NCBI RefSeq assembly: GCF_000359125.1
Contig: NZ_CAAF010000067.1
Coordinates: forward strand, 1 to 64,000
Length of the DNA: 64,000 nt
Direction of reading: 5' to 3'
Source: Mesorhizobium sp. STM 4661
GTDB taxonomy: Bacteria > Pseudomonadota > Alphaproteobacteria > Rhizobiales > Rhizobiaceae
The position numbers were made by a program, and so were the translations under genes. Shown piece after piece: positions 33,248 to 40,673 of this stretch (positions are counted from its first letter, which is position 1; every line of letters begins with the position of its first letter). The notes below the pieces were generated by a model that was not told the DNA's origin, ran no database searches, and was given only the letters and a program-made list of their open reading frames with translations.

Positions 33248-33291
33248 TTAAAGCACGCCGCATTTGAAAGGATTCATGCGACGCGCTTTAA
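33248..33291. repeat. palindromic repeat
   Basis: TTAAAGC and GCTTTAA end arms (33248-33254 and 33285-33291) with GCCGCAT...ATGCGAC inside, making an imperfect 44-base palindrome in the corA-phoU gap. Confidence 0.7.
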
Positions 33292-33304
33292 GTTCCTGTT
33301 TTTT

Positions 33305-33353
33305 ATGCATGTCGTTATCGCAAAACCGTTGCACACTTTTGCGCGGCATGCAT
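33305..33353. repeat. REP-like palindrome with CGCAAAACCG core
   Basis: Outer arms ATGCATG/CATGCAT and inner CGCAAAACCG...CACTTTTGCG. A second member of the 24450 and 51338 family, immediately beside the 33248 palindrome. Together they occupy most of the 195-base corA-phoU spacer. Confidence 0.7.
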
Positions 33354-33384
33354 CAAATTAGCAATGGGTTCGAGAGGCGGCCGT

Positions 33385-34110
33385 TCACTTCGCCGGCTGC
33401 ATGCCGGGAAGGACGACCTTGTCCGTCTTGTCGCCCTTCGGCCGCTCGGCCGGCATCTGGTCGCCGGTGACAATGTAATAGATCGTCTCGGCGATGTTGG
33501 TGGCGTGATCGCCGATCCGCTCGATGTTCTTGGCGCAGAACAGGAGATGCGTGCAAGGCGTGATGTTGCGCGGGTCTTCCATCATATAGGTCAGCAATTC
33601 GCGAAACAGCGAGGTGTACATGGCGTCGATCTGGTCGTCGCGGTCGCGCACGAAGCCGATCTTTTCCACCGAGCGCGACGCGTAGACGTCGAGTACTTCC
33701 TTGAGCTGCGTCAACGCCAGGTCGGCCAGTGCCTCGAGGCCACGGAACAGGCTGGTCGGCTGGCGCCCTTCGATGACGGAAGCCACCCGCTTGGCGACAT
33801 TCTTGCCGAGGTCACCAACTCGTTCGAGGTCGGCCGAGATGCGGATCGCGCCGACGATTTCGCGCAAATCCGTCGCCATCGGCTGACGCTTGGCGATGAT
33901 GACAATCGCCTTGTCGTCGATCGCGCGCTGCCCCTCGTCCAGAACCAGGTCGTCACGGATGACCTTCTGGGCGAGGCCGGGATCGGCGTTGACCAGGGCC
34001 GTGATCGCCTGTTCGACCATGCGCTCGGCATGCCCGCCCATCGCGGCGATGCGCTTCGACAGGTATTTCAGCTCCTCGTCATAGGCGCTGACGATGTGCA
34101 CGGACTGCAT
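33385..34110 (-). CDS. phoU: phosphate-transport regulator PhoU
   Basis: Negative modulator of the PhoR-PhoB system that links Pst transporter state to the sensor. 241 residues, two PhoU three-helix bundles: DDKAIVIIAKRQPMATDLREIVGAIRISADLERVGDLGKN at about 67-107 and CAKNIERIGDHATNIAE near 202-218 carry the duplicated metal-binding E/DxxxD motifs. Start ATG 34110 is chosen because the homologous core begins there; an in-frame ORF to 34218 is longer without family match. Between phoR and phoU there are no pst genes here, and phoB is absent downstream. Confidence 0.94.
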   Translation of the reverse strand: MQSVHIVSAYDEELKYLSKRIAAMGGHAERMVEQAITALVNADPGLAQKVIRDDLVLDEGQRAIDDKAIVIIAKRQPMATDLREIVGAIRISADLERVGDLGKNVAKRVASVIEGRQPTSLFRGLEALADLALTQLKEVLDVYASRSVEKIGFVRDRDDQIDAMYTSLFRELLTYMMEDPRNITPCTHLLFCAKNIERIGDHATNIAETIYYIVTGDQMPAERPKGDKTDKVVLPGMQPAK

Positions 34111-34285
34111 GGATGAAATGCCTTCCCATGGTCTTCTGGTTTGAGTCGTTTCCTCGAATCCCCGCTGATACGCCAGCGGGATGACAGAAAAAAGAAAAAG
34201 ACTGTTGAAGCAACGCACTCAGCTAGACGGACAAAGCACGCCCCAACACTCTTTTCGAGCCTATGCCGCAGTAAATAGTGCGGCG

Positions 34286-35548
34286 TCAGCGCGTCGGCAA
34301 ATGAACCGAGAAGGCTGCGCCCTTGCCGACCTCCGACTTGATCGAAAGCCTGGCGTTGTGGCGCGTCAAAATGTGCTTGACGATGGACAGGCCAAGGCCG
34401 GTCCCCTTATGGGTCCGGCTGTTCTCGACATCGACACGGTAGAAGCGCTCGGTGATGCGCGGGATGTGTTCTTCGGCAATGCCGGGACCGAAATCCCTGA
34501 TGGCGACGTCGATGCCCGGTTCGGGAATATCGCTGCGCGCGATCGACACCACGACGCGTCCGCCCGACTGTCCGTATTTGCAGGCGTTTTCCAGCAGGTT
34601 TTCGAAAACCTGGAAGAGTTCGTCCCGGTCCCCTGGCACATCGAGCGGCCCTTCCGCGAAATCCCGCTCGATGGCGACTCCATTTTCCCTGGCAAGCGGC
34701 CCAAGCGAATCGATGACGCTGCCGAGGGTCTGGCGGAGATCGACCTCGGTTCCCGGCTTCAGATAGGGCTTCATCTCCAGCCGAGACAGCGACAAGAGGT
34801 CGTCGATCAGGCGCGCCATGCGACCGGTCTGGTTCTGCATGATTTGCAGAAACTGTTCGCGCGCCGCCGGATCGCCGCGGGCCGGCCCGCGCAGCGTCTC
34901 GATGAAGCCCGATATCGAGGCCAACGGGGTGCGCAGTTCGTGGCTTGCATTGGCGATGAAATCAGCGCGCATCCGGTCGATCCGGCGCGCCTCGCTCTGG
35001 TCCTTGAACACCAACACATAGAGATCGGTGCCGTGACCGACCGAAGAGGCGCTTACCCGGTAGGCCCGTTCGACCGGCAGCTTTTCGGTATAGTCGACGA
35101 CATCCGAAGCGACATTTCCCGACAAGATGCTGTCCAGCAGGGTCTGCATTTCGGGCGCGCGGAACTTGAGCGACAGCGACAGGCCGGGCGCGATGCCACC
35201 AAAGGCGGCAAAGGCAGCAGCGTTGGCATGGACGATCATGGCAGTGCGGTCGAAGATGATCAGCGGATCGGCAACGGCCGCCGCCAGATATTCGCCCGAC
35301 AGCCGCTGCAGCCCGCTGGCCTCGATCGCCGCGGCGTCCTCGGCGGACTGGCGCGCAGCGTCGGTTTGCAGCATCGCGGCGGCAAGCAGCACCGCACAGG
35401 CCAGCAGCACCACATAGCCGGACATGCCTGCGAACCAATAAACCGCCAGAACCGCGATGATGCCGGCAGTAAGCAGCAAGCGGCTGTGCCACAGCCGGAT
35501 AGCGACTGTTTGCGCCGCGCCTTGCCGCTCCGCGCTTGTCTCAGCCAT
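34286..35548 (-). CDS. phoR: phosphate regulon sensor kinase PhoR
   Basis: Inner-membrane histidine kinase, 420 residues. Two N-terminal membrane helices (about 22-38 and 43-60), a PAS-like domain (about 80-190), H203 in ASHELRTPL, then the HATPase with ENLLENACKYG, DFGPGIAEEHIPRI and GTGLGLSIV. In the phosphate cascade it phosphorylates PhoB; phoB and pst genes are not in this window, so partners lie elsewhere. PhoR is adjacent to phoU and divergent from ppk2, all on phosphate metabolism. Confidence 0.92.
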   Translation of the reverse strand: MAETSAERQGAAQTVAIRLWHSRLLLTAGIIAVLAVYWFAGMSGYVVLLACAVLLAAAMLQTDAARQSAEDAAAIEASGLQRLSGEYLAAAVADPLIIFDRTAMIVHANAAAFAAFGGIAPGLSLSLKFRAPEMQTLLDSILSGNVASDVVDYTEKLPVERAYRVSASSVGHGTDLYVLVFKDQSEARRIDRMRADFIANASHELRTPLASISGFIETLRGPARGDPAAREQFLQIMQNQTGRMARLIDDLLSLSRLEMKPYLKPGTEVDLRQTLGSVIDSLGPLARENGVAIERDFAEGPLDVPGDRDELFQVFENLLENACKYGQSGGRVVVSIARSDIPEPGIDVAIRDFGPGIAEEHIPRITERFYRVDVENSRTHKGTGLGLSIVKHILTRHNARLSIKSEVGKGAAFSVHLPTR

Positions 35549-35626
35549 TGTCAGCCATTCGCGCGTACCTCGTGCCCTGGCATCCTGTCGGTCGGCCGGC
35601 TGGAAAACTTCCCGCTGGACCGGCGC

Positions 35627-35668
35627 TAGAGCGCCGTGCGTCCAATTGGACGCACAAAGGACGCTCTA
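35627..35668. repeat. palindromic repeat between phoR and ppk2 (first)
   Basis: TAGAGCG (35627-35633) and CGCTCTA (35662-35668) flank an inner palindrome GTGCGTCC-AATT-GGACGCAC, giving a 42-base symmetrical element. Confidence 0.75.
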
Positions 35669-35682
35669 CCACTTTCAATCTG

Positions 35683-35730
35683 CTGCATCGTTCTTTCCGA
35701 AAATCGATTCCGATTTTCGGGCCGATGCAG
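35683..35730. repeat. palindromic repeat between phoR and ppk2 (second)
   Basis: CTGCATCG (35683-35690) and CGATGCAG (35723-35730) enclose CCGAAAATCG-ATT-CCGATTTTCGG. Same overall architecture as the REP elements elsewhere. The two repeats take up most of the 229-base divergent promoter region. Confidence 0.75.
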
Positions 35731-35777
35731 TAAGGCTCCCAATAGCATGAGTCCCGAAGCTGGAAAGGTTCGTCTCG

Positions 35778-36686
35778 ATGAAAAAACCCAAGGAAAGTCC
35801 CGCAGCACCCGCGTCAGGTCCGCTGAAGATCAGGATCGACGGCAAGGAGCGGGAGTTCGACATCGAGAATGCCGAGCTTCCCGACTGGGTCGAGGACAGC
35901 AAGCTGACCTCGGGCGGCTATCCCTATGACAAGAAAATGAAGAGCGAGGATTATGACGAGCCGCTCGAGCGGCTGCAGATCGAACTGGTCAAGGCGCAGG
36001 CCTGGCTGCAGTCGACCGGCAAGCGGGTGATGGTGCTGTTCGAGGGACGCGACGCCGCCGGCAAGGGCGGCACGATCTTCGTGCTGCACCAGTACATGAA
36101 CCCTCGCACCGCGCGCAATGTGGCGCTGACCAAGCCGACCGAGACCGAACGCGGACAGTGGTATTTCCAGCGCTATGTCGATCATTTCCCCACGGCGGGA
36201 GAATTCGTCACCTTCGACCGCTCCTGGTACAACCGCGCCGGCGTCGAGCCGGTCATGGGGTTCTGCACACCGGAACAGCACGAGAAATTTCTCGACGAGA
36301 CGCCGCATTTCGAACGGATGATCTGCAACGAGGGCATCCATTTCTTCAAGATCTGGCTGAACATCGGCCAGGAAGCCCAGCTCGAACGGTTCCACGATCG
36401 CCGCTGGAGTCCTTTGAAGAACTGGAAATTCTCGCCGATCGACGTCGCCGGCATCACGAAATGGGACGACTACACCAGGGCGCGCGACCTGATGGTGGAG
36501 CGCACGCACAAGGAGTTCGCGCCGTGGATCATCGTACGGGCCAACGACAAGCGGCGCGCGCGGCTTGCCGTCATCCGGCGCATCCTGCTGTCGCTGCCCT
36601 ATGAGGGCCGCGACCTCGACGCCATCGGCAAGGAAGACAAGAAGATCATCGGCGAAGGGCCGTCATTTCTCGGAAAACAGGACTGA
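35778..36686 (+). CDS. ppk2: polyphosphate kinase 2
   Basis: Polyphosphate:ADP/GDP phosphotransferase of the PPK2 family, 302 residues. Walker A GRDAAGKGG at 90-98, Walker B FDRSWYNR at 146-153 and the lid region HPE-like with YxxRAGVEPVMGF follow the class I pattern of the S. meliloti enzyme. Beside phoR, in the same order as recalled for S. meliloti, so the polyphosphate link to Pho regulation is likely. ATG 35778 is supported by the start KKPKESPAAP before the first conserved strand. Confidence 0.93.
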   Translation: MKKPKESPAAPASGPLKIRIDGKEREFDIENAELPDWVEDSKLTSGGYPYDKKMKSEDYDEPLERLQIELVKAQAWLQSTGKRVMVLFEGRDAAGKGGTIFVLHQYMNPRTARNVALTKPTETERGQWYFQRYVDHFPTAGEFVTFDRSWYNRAGVEPVMGFCTPEQHEKFLDETPHFERMICNEGIHFFKIWLNIGQEAQLERFHDRRWSPLKNWKFSPIDVAGITKWDDYTRARDLMVERTHKEFAPWIIVRANDKRRARLAVIRRILLSLPYEGRDLDAIGKEDKKIIGEGPSFLGKQD

Positions 36687-36694
36687 CGCTTCTG

Positions 36695-36724
36695 GCGCCG
36701 CGCGGCCTCTTGGCCGCGCGGCGC
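36695..36724. terminator. perfect hairpin between ppk2 and the crotonase gene
   Basis: GCGCCGCGCGGCC - TCTT - GGCCGCGCGGCGC, 13 perfect pairs and a 4-base loop, between two convergent genes. It lacks a T-run on either side, so it is better regarded as a Rho-assisted or bidirectional transcript-end structure. Confidence 0.55.
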
Positions 36725-36760
36725 TCGATTCATCGATCGCTCTCTTTTCGGCGTGGCCGT

Positions 36761-37510
36761 TCAAGCCGCCAGCCTGGCGATCCGCTGTAGCCGCTTCAGC
36801 GTGACGTCGTCCTGCAAAGCCTGCTGGAAGAGCGAGATCTCCCGATCGATGCGGTCGCAAAGCACTCCGGTGTCGCCCCTGAGCAGGTCACGCGTCTGCA
36901 ACAATGCGGCGACTGGCTTCTTGGCGAGTTGCCTGGCCCTGCCAAGTGCCGCTTCCTCGACGCTGCCACCCGCCACGATCTCCGTGACCAGGCCGAGCGC
37001 CTTGGCATCCTCGGCGCGGAGCGTGTCGCCCAGGCAGAAGAAGCGGAAGGCGCCGGCATAACCGAGCTTCTGCGGCGCCAGAATGCTGGTCGCGGCGTCC
37101 GGCACGAGGCCGAAATCGACGAACGGCACCCGGAACGTGCTTTCTCCAGATGCGATCACCATGTCGCAATGGAACAAGATGGTGCAGCCGACACCGACAG
37201 CGTCGCCATCGACACAGGCAAGCACCGGCTTCGGAAACGTCGCCAACGTGCGGAACATGTCGGTGACGGCGGCGATCAACCGTTGATGCTTGGTGGCATC
37301 AAGGAATTCGGAAAAGTCGCCGCCGAGGCAGAAGCAGCCGGCCAGGCCACGCAGCACCACGACCCGCACCTCATCGTCGACGGCTGCTTCGTGGAAGGTC
37401 TTGGCCAGGCTTTCATAGGCTCGCCTGTCCAGCACCGGCCGGCCGTCATCCGTCGACACTGTGACAATCAGCGTATGGTTGCGGAACTCCGTTTGCGTGG
37501 GGATGTTCAT
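36761..37510 (-). CDS. mqsC: crotonase-family protein of the quorum-sensing locus
   Basis: Enoyl-CoA hydratase/crotonase fold, 249 residues from ATG 37510 (GGAG six bases ahead; a start at 37522 is alternative). Oxyanion-hole motifs are present: CFCLGGDFSEF (about 63-73) and CDGDAVGVGCTILFHCDMVIAS (about 100-121, with the GVG loop). It follows the AHL synthase by a few bases, the reverse of a chance placement: in Mesorhizobium a LuxI-crotonase pair makes an unsaturated acyl-homoserine lactone, (2E,4E)-2,4-dodecadienoyl-HSL, as I recall it for MqsC and Msi172. So it probably tailors the acyl chain rather than degrading fatty acids. Confidence 0.78.
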   Translation of the reverse strand: MNIPTQTEFRNHTLIVTVSTDDGRPVLDRRAYESLAKTFHEAAVDDEVRVVVLRGLAGCFCLGGDFSEFLDATKHQRLIAAVTDMFRTLATFPKPVLACVDGDAVGVGCTILFHCDMVIASGESTFRVPFVDFGLVPDAATSILAPQKLGYAGAFRFFCLGDTLRAEDAKALGLVTEIVAGGSVEEAALGRARQLAKKPVAALLQTRDLLRGDTGVLCDRIDREISLFQQALQDDVTLKRLQRIARLAA

Positions 37511-37523
37511 GACCGTCTCCATC

Positions 37524-38162
37524 TCACGATGCCCGCCTCATCCCGAGCATGTCGGGATATCCCCAGGCCAGCACCGGCGCGAAATGATTGCGACGCGAAC
37601 GCACCACATCCAGCGTATGGTCGTTGAAGGTGAGCAGCGTGGCGACGACCTGCTGGTTGCCGTAAGTGCGCTGGTAGCCGAGCGGCGTGGCCAGGAAATG
37701 CAGTTGCAACGCACGCAGGACCCACATCGGCTCGAATTCGATGATCACCTGATTGACGTTGCGCTTCAGCCCCCACTCGACGAAACCGGCAATCAGCTCG
37801 GTGCCGACCGTCGACACGCCGCGCTTGCCGTCACGAAAGCCCGGCGCCACCGCATAGCGGGTCAGTTCCCAGACATTCGGCCCCGAGGGCGGCGTCCCTT
37901 CATAGAGATCCGCCAGCACATCGGTCAGAAGATGCGCCCGCGTCGTCGGCAACATCCTCTGATAACCGGCGAGTTCGCCGTTGCGGATGACAAGCTGATG
38001 TACTGCTTCGTCGTGGTCGAACTGGTCGATCTCAAGGCCGTCGGGACGCTTCAGATCGGTCCAGCCCATCTCCTCGACAAAGATCTTGTAGCGCAAGCGA
38101 TGAACCGCCTCCCAAAGGTCGGGGCGTTCCATCAATTCCTGAGTATTTAGGGAAAAAAGCAT
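37524..38162 (-). CDS. mqsI: acyl-homoserine-lactone synthase (LuxI family)
   Basis: Synthesises the AHL signal from S-adenosylmethionine and an acyl thioester. The 212-residue protein has the invariant set R24, F28, W34 (RLRYKIFVEEMGW), D46, D49, R69, E99 and R102 in the expected spacing. ATG 38162 follows AGGAGACGGCAAA. A 14-base lux-box-like palindrome is centred 60 bases upstream, so autoinduction by the upstream LuxR is plausible. Operon partner: the crotonase 13 bases downstream. Confidence 0.93.
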   Translation of the reverse strand: MLFSLNTQELMERPDLWEAVHRLRYKIFVEEMGWTDLKRPDGLEIDQFDHDEAVHQLVIRNGELAGYQRMLPTTRAHLLTDVLADLYEGTPPSGPNVWELTRYAVAPGFRDGKRGVSTVGTELIAGFVEWGLKRNVNQVIIEFEPMWVLRALQLHFLATPLGYQRTYGNQQVVATLLTFNDHTLDVVRSRRNHFAPVLAWGYPDMLGMRRAS

Positions 38163-38215
38163 TTTGCCGTCTCCTGGTTTAAGAGGAAGATACGGCCGGG
38201 CTTTCCCGAGAAAAT

Positions 38216-38229
38216 TACGTGATCACGTA
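38216..38229 (-). promoter_or_regulatory. lux-box-like palindrome
   Basis: TACGTGATCACGTA, a perfect 14-base palindrome, in the 97-base gap between luxR and the AHL synthase. Centred at 38222-38223; a class II position near -42 would put transcription start around 38180, 18 bases ahead of the AHL synthase start codon. Lux boxes are about 18-20 bases; symmetry does not extend beyond these 14, which is short. Confidence 0.6.
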
Positions 38230-38259
38230 GGCAAGAATTTCTAGGCCGGCGCGGCCGAC

Positions 38260-38991
38260 CTAGCTAATATAGCCGCGCCTTATCGCTTCCGCGACCGCCT
38301 GCACCCGGTTGACGGCACCGAGTTTGCTCTTGGCGTTAAGAAGGTGTTTCTCGGAGGTATGTTCCGAGATGCCGAGGATTTGCGAGATCTCCCACTCGGA
38401 CTTGCCGACAGCCGCCCATTGCATGCATTCGCGCTCGCGCGGCGTCAGTTCAATGTGATCGATGGTCTTGTTGGCCATCGTGTGGAGTTGCATGGCGCGG
38501 CCGATGGCATAGGTCGACACCAGCGACACCAGCCCGAACTCGGCCCCCGACAATTCGACGGCCTCGCCGCCCAGCGACACCATGACGATCTGGCCGTCCA
38601 GCGTGATCAGCGGGAAGGCCAGCCCGTCGCGCAACTTGAATTCGCCGGCGTCGCCCATCACTTCGCCGCTGCTCTTGTCGACGCGAATGCCCTGAGCGGC
38701 CTCCCGCCACTGGAACGGCGCCTGAAGCTGCTTCATATGGCTGACGACGGGGTCATGGTCGACATAGTTGCGCGACACATAGCGCTCCAGCCATTCCACC
38801 GGCCACTCGCAAAGCAGCACATGATCCTTTTGCTGGCCTCTTGGCGTGCCTGGCTGCGGAACCGTCCCGGCCATGAGCGCCGTCAGGCCGAACTCCGAGG
38901 TTATGCCAAGCAGCTTTTCGCAGACCAACGCCGGCGTGTTGGCGTGCTGCAGCTGATCTATGAATTCCAGTGTGCGATCGAAGTGACCCAT
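38260..38991 (-). CDS. mqsR: LuxR-type quorum-sensing regulator
   Basis: AHL-responsive transcription factor, 243 residues from ATG 38991. N-terminal autoinducer-binding domain shows the conserved W, Y, D, P set in WLERYVSRNYVDHDPV and FQWRE; the C-terminal GerE-type helix-turn-helix is LTPRERECMQWAAVGKSEWEISQILGISEHTSEKHLLNAKSKL. Upstream in-frame ATGs to 39144 run into GC-rich sequence of no similarity. It is 97 bases upstream of the AHL synthase, on the same strand, the standard LuxR-LuxI order. Confidence 0.92.
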   Translation of the reverse strand: MGHFDRTLEFIDQLQHANTPALVCEKLLGITSEFGLTALMAGTVPQPGTPRGQQKDHVLLCEWPVEWLERYVSRNYVDHDPVVSHMKQLQAPFQWREAAQGIRVDKSSGEVMGDAGEFKLRDGLAFPLITLDGQIVMVSLGGEAVELSGAEFGLVSLVSTYAIGRAMQLHTMANKTIDHIELTPRERECMQWAAVGKSEWEISQILGISEHTSEKHLLNAKSKLGAVNRVQAVAEAIRRGYIS

Positions 38992-39247
38992 CGCAACATC
39001 TACCCCATGTTGCCTTCCGCATTGAGATCGACGTGCCGGTGTTTGACTTGTACGTTGCCATCGACCCGGATGCAAACCTGCTGCCCCGCCGCAGCGCCCA
39101 CGACTAACCCCCAGCCGAAGCGATGCAGTCATTTGCAAGCTCACTAATCATATCCCTAAATCAGCCTGATGAAATCAAAAACCGTTGTGCCTGTGCCGTT
39201 TTCGTACGAAAAGCCAATATAAAATGAGGACAAAGCGGAGTTTGATC

Positions 39248-40093
39248 GTGGCAATTCGGTGGATATCCATCGTCTTGATGCTGGCATTGATGGGAGCACA
39301 GCCGCTGATTGCGCGCGCCGCGGAGCCACAGGTGCCGGTCTTGTGGGATGCCAAGGAGCGGTTGCCGAAGCCGGATCTTTCCAAATTGCCCCGGTTGCGT
39401 TTCCTGACCACCACCGATTTCCCGCCTTTCAACTTCCTCGACGGGGCGGGCCGGCTGTCCGGCTTCCACGTCGATCTGGCGCGCGCCATCTGCGCCGAAC
39501 TCGGCATCGCCGAAAAATGTCAGATCCAGGCGCTGCCCTGGGCCGAGCTGGAAGGCGCGCTGCGGAAGGGCGAAGGCGAAGCGATCATTGCCGGCATCGC
39601 CGCCACGCCGGAGTCGCGATCGAAATATGCCTTCTCGCGCTCCTATTTGCAGTTTCCGGCGCGCTTCATCATGCCGAAGACAAAAGCCCTCACCGAACCG
39701 ATCTTCGACAGATTGCGCGGCAAGCGCGTCGGCGTGCTCGCCGGCTCCGCGCATGAGCGGATGCTGCGCGCCTATTTCGACGCCGTTCAGGTCGTCCCGT
39801 TCGAGCGGCCGGAAGACCTCTACACCGAACTCAAGGCCGGCAAGATCGACGCCGCCTTCGGCGACGGCATGCGTTTCGCATTCTGGCTGGGCGGCTCGGA
39901 TGCCGCGGGCTGCTGCCGCTTTGCCGGCGGCCCCTATCTGGCGCCGGAATATCTGGGCTCCGGCATGGCCATCGCTACCAGGGCCGACGATCCGGCGCTG
40001 GCCGCGGCATTCGACTACGCATTGCAGGAGCTTTCGGTGAAGGGCATCTTCGCCGAATTCTATCTGCGCTATTTCCCGGTCAGTTTTTTCTGA
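39248..40093 (+). CDS. periplasmic solute-binding protein
   Basis: SBP_bac_3 type binding protein, 281 residues from GTG 39248, which has GGAG seven bases upstream and yields a compact signal peptide (IRWISIVLMLALMGAQPLIARAA). ATG at 39224 also in frame has no good ribosome site. The mature part shows FLTTTDFPPFNFLD, GFHVDLARAICAELG and EAIIAGIAATPE, typical of amino-acid binding domains. No transporter partners are adjacent; ligand unknown. Divergent from the LuxR gene across a 256-base region with no recognised motif. Confidence 0.85.
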   Translation: MAIRWISIVLMLALMGAQPLIARAAEPQVPVLWDAKERLPKPDLSKLPRLRFLTTTDFPPFNFLDGAGRLSGFHVDLARAICAELGIAEKCQIQALPWAELEGALRKGEGEAIIAGIAATPESRSKYAFSRSYLQFPARFIMPKTKALTEPIFDRLRGKRVGVLAGSAHERMLRAYFDAVQVVPFERPEDLYTELKAGKIDAAFGDGMRFAFWLGGSDAAGCCRFAGGPYLAPEYLGSGMAIATRADDPALAAAFDYALQELSVKGIFAEFYLRYFPVSFF

Positions 40094-40107
40094 TCCGGTC
40101 CAGTTGC

Positions 40108-40521
40108 CTAGGTGAGCGTCCGGAGGCGGGCCTTGGCCGCGCGGCCGATGGCGGCGACAGTCAGCGTATCGAGACCGAGCTGGCGGCGGATAAGCTGCAG
40201 CACGCGCACCTCCTCCATCCGCATTTCGAGGTCGACGGCCGCCACTTCGAAGGCGGCGGCGTAGGCCGTGTCGTGCAGCCGTTCGGGCAAAACCTCGGAG
40301 ACATTGGCCAAAACGCCTTCCAGACCGTCCTTTTCATGCAGCATCTTCTGGCAGGCCTGGGCGACCTCGACCAGCCGGTCATGGTTGAAATCCTCGAACA
40401 CCGGCCATGAGCGGACGACGTCACCGATCCGCGCCAGTTCGACATCGGTCATGTCGCGATCGGACGCCGAGGTGATGACCATCAGGTAGATCAGGGCTTC
40501 ATGCGGCGTCGGCAACGGCAT
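40108..40521 (-). CDS. TerB-family protein
   Basis: A 137-residue all-helical protein of the tellurite-resistance TerB family, named from tellurite resistance although chromosomal members often have no link to it. Acidic positions DMTDVELARIGDVV and DLEMRMEEVRVLQLIRRQLGLD (about 96-117) match the metal-binding TerB helices. The conserved helical repeats cover nearly the full length. It is convergent with the binding protein and divergent from lysK. Function unknown. Confidence 0.8.
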   Translation of the reverse strand: MPLPTPHEALIYLMVITSASDRDMTDVELARIGDVVRSWPVFEDFNHDRLVEVAQACQKMLHEKDGLEGVLANVSEVLPERLHDTAYAAAFEVAAVDLEMRMEEVRVLQLIRRQLGLDTLTVAAIGRAAKARLRTLT

Positions 40522-40673
40522 TTTTTACTCCTTGAACGGGTTCCGAACTTAGGAACGCGGTATCTGTGCCGCAAGGAAAAAGAGCGGCGATCGTTGACGC
40601 CCAAGACAGGCACGCCTAGAGACCGGTTGAAAAATCTTGCGGCTTTGCCGGATGAACGACCTGGAACAGTGAC

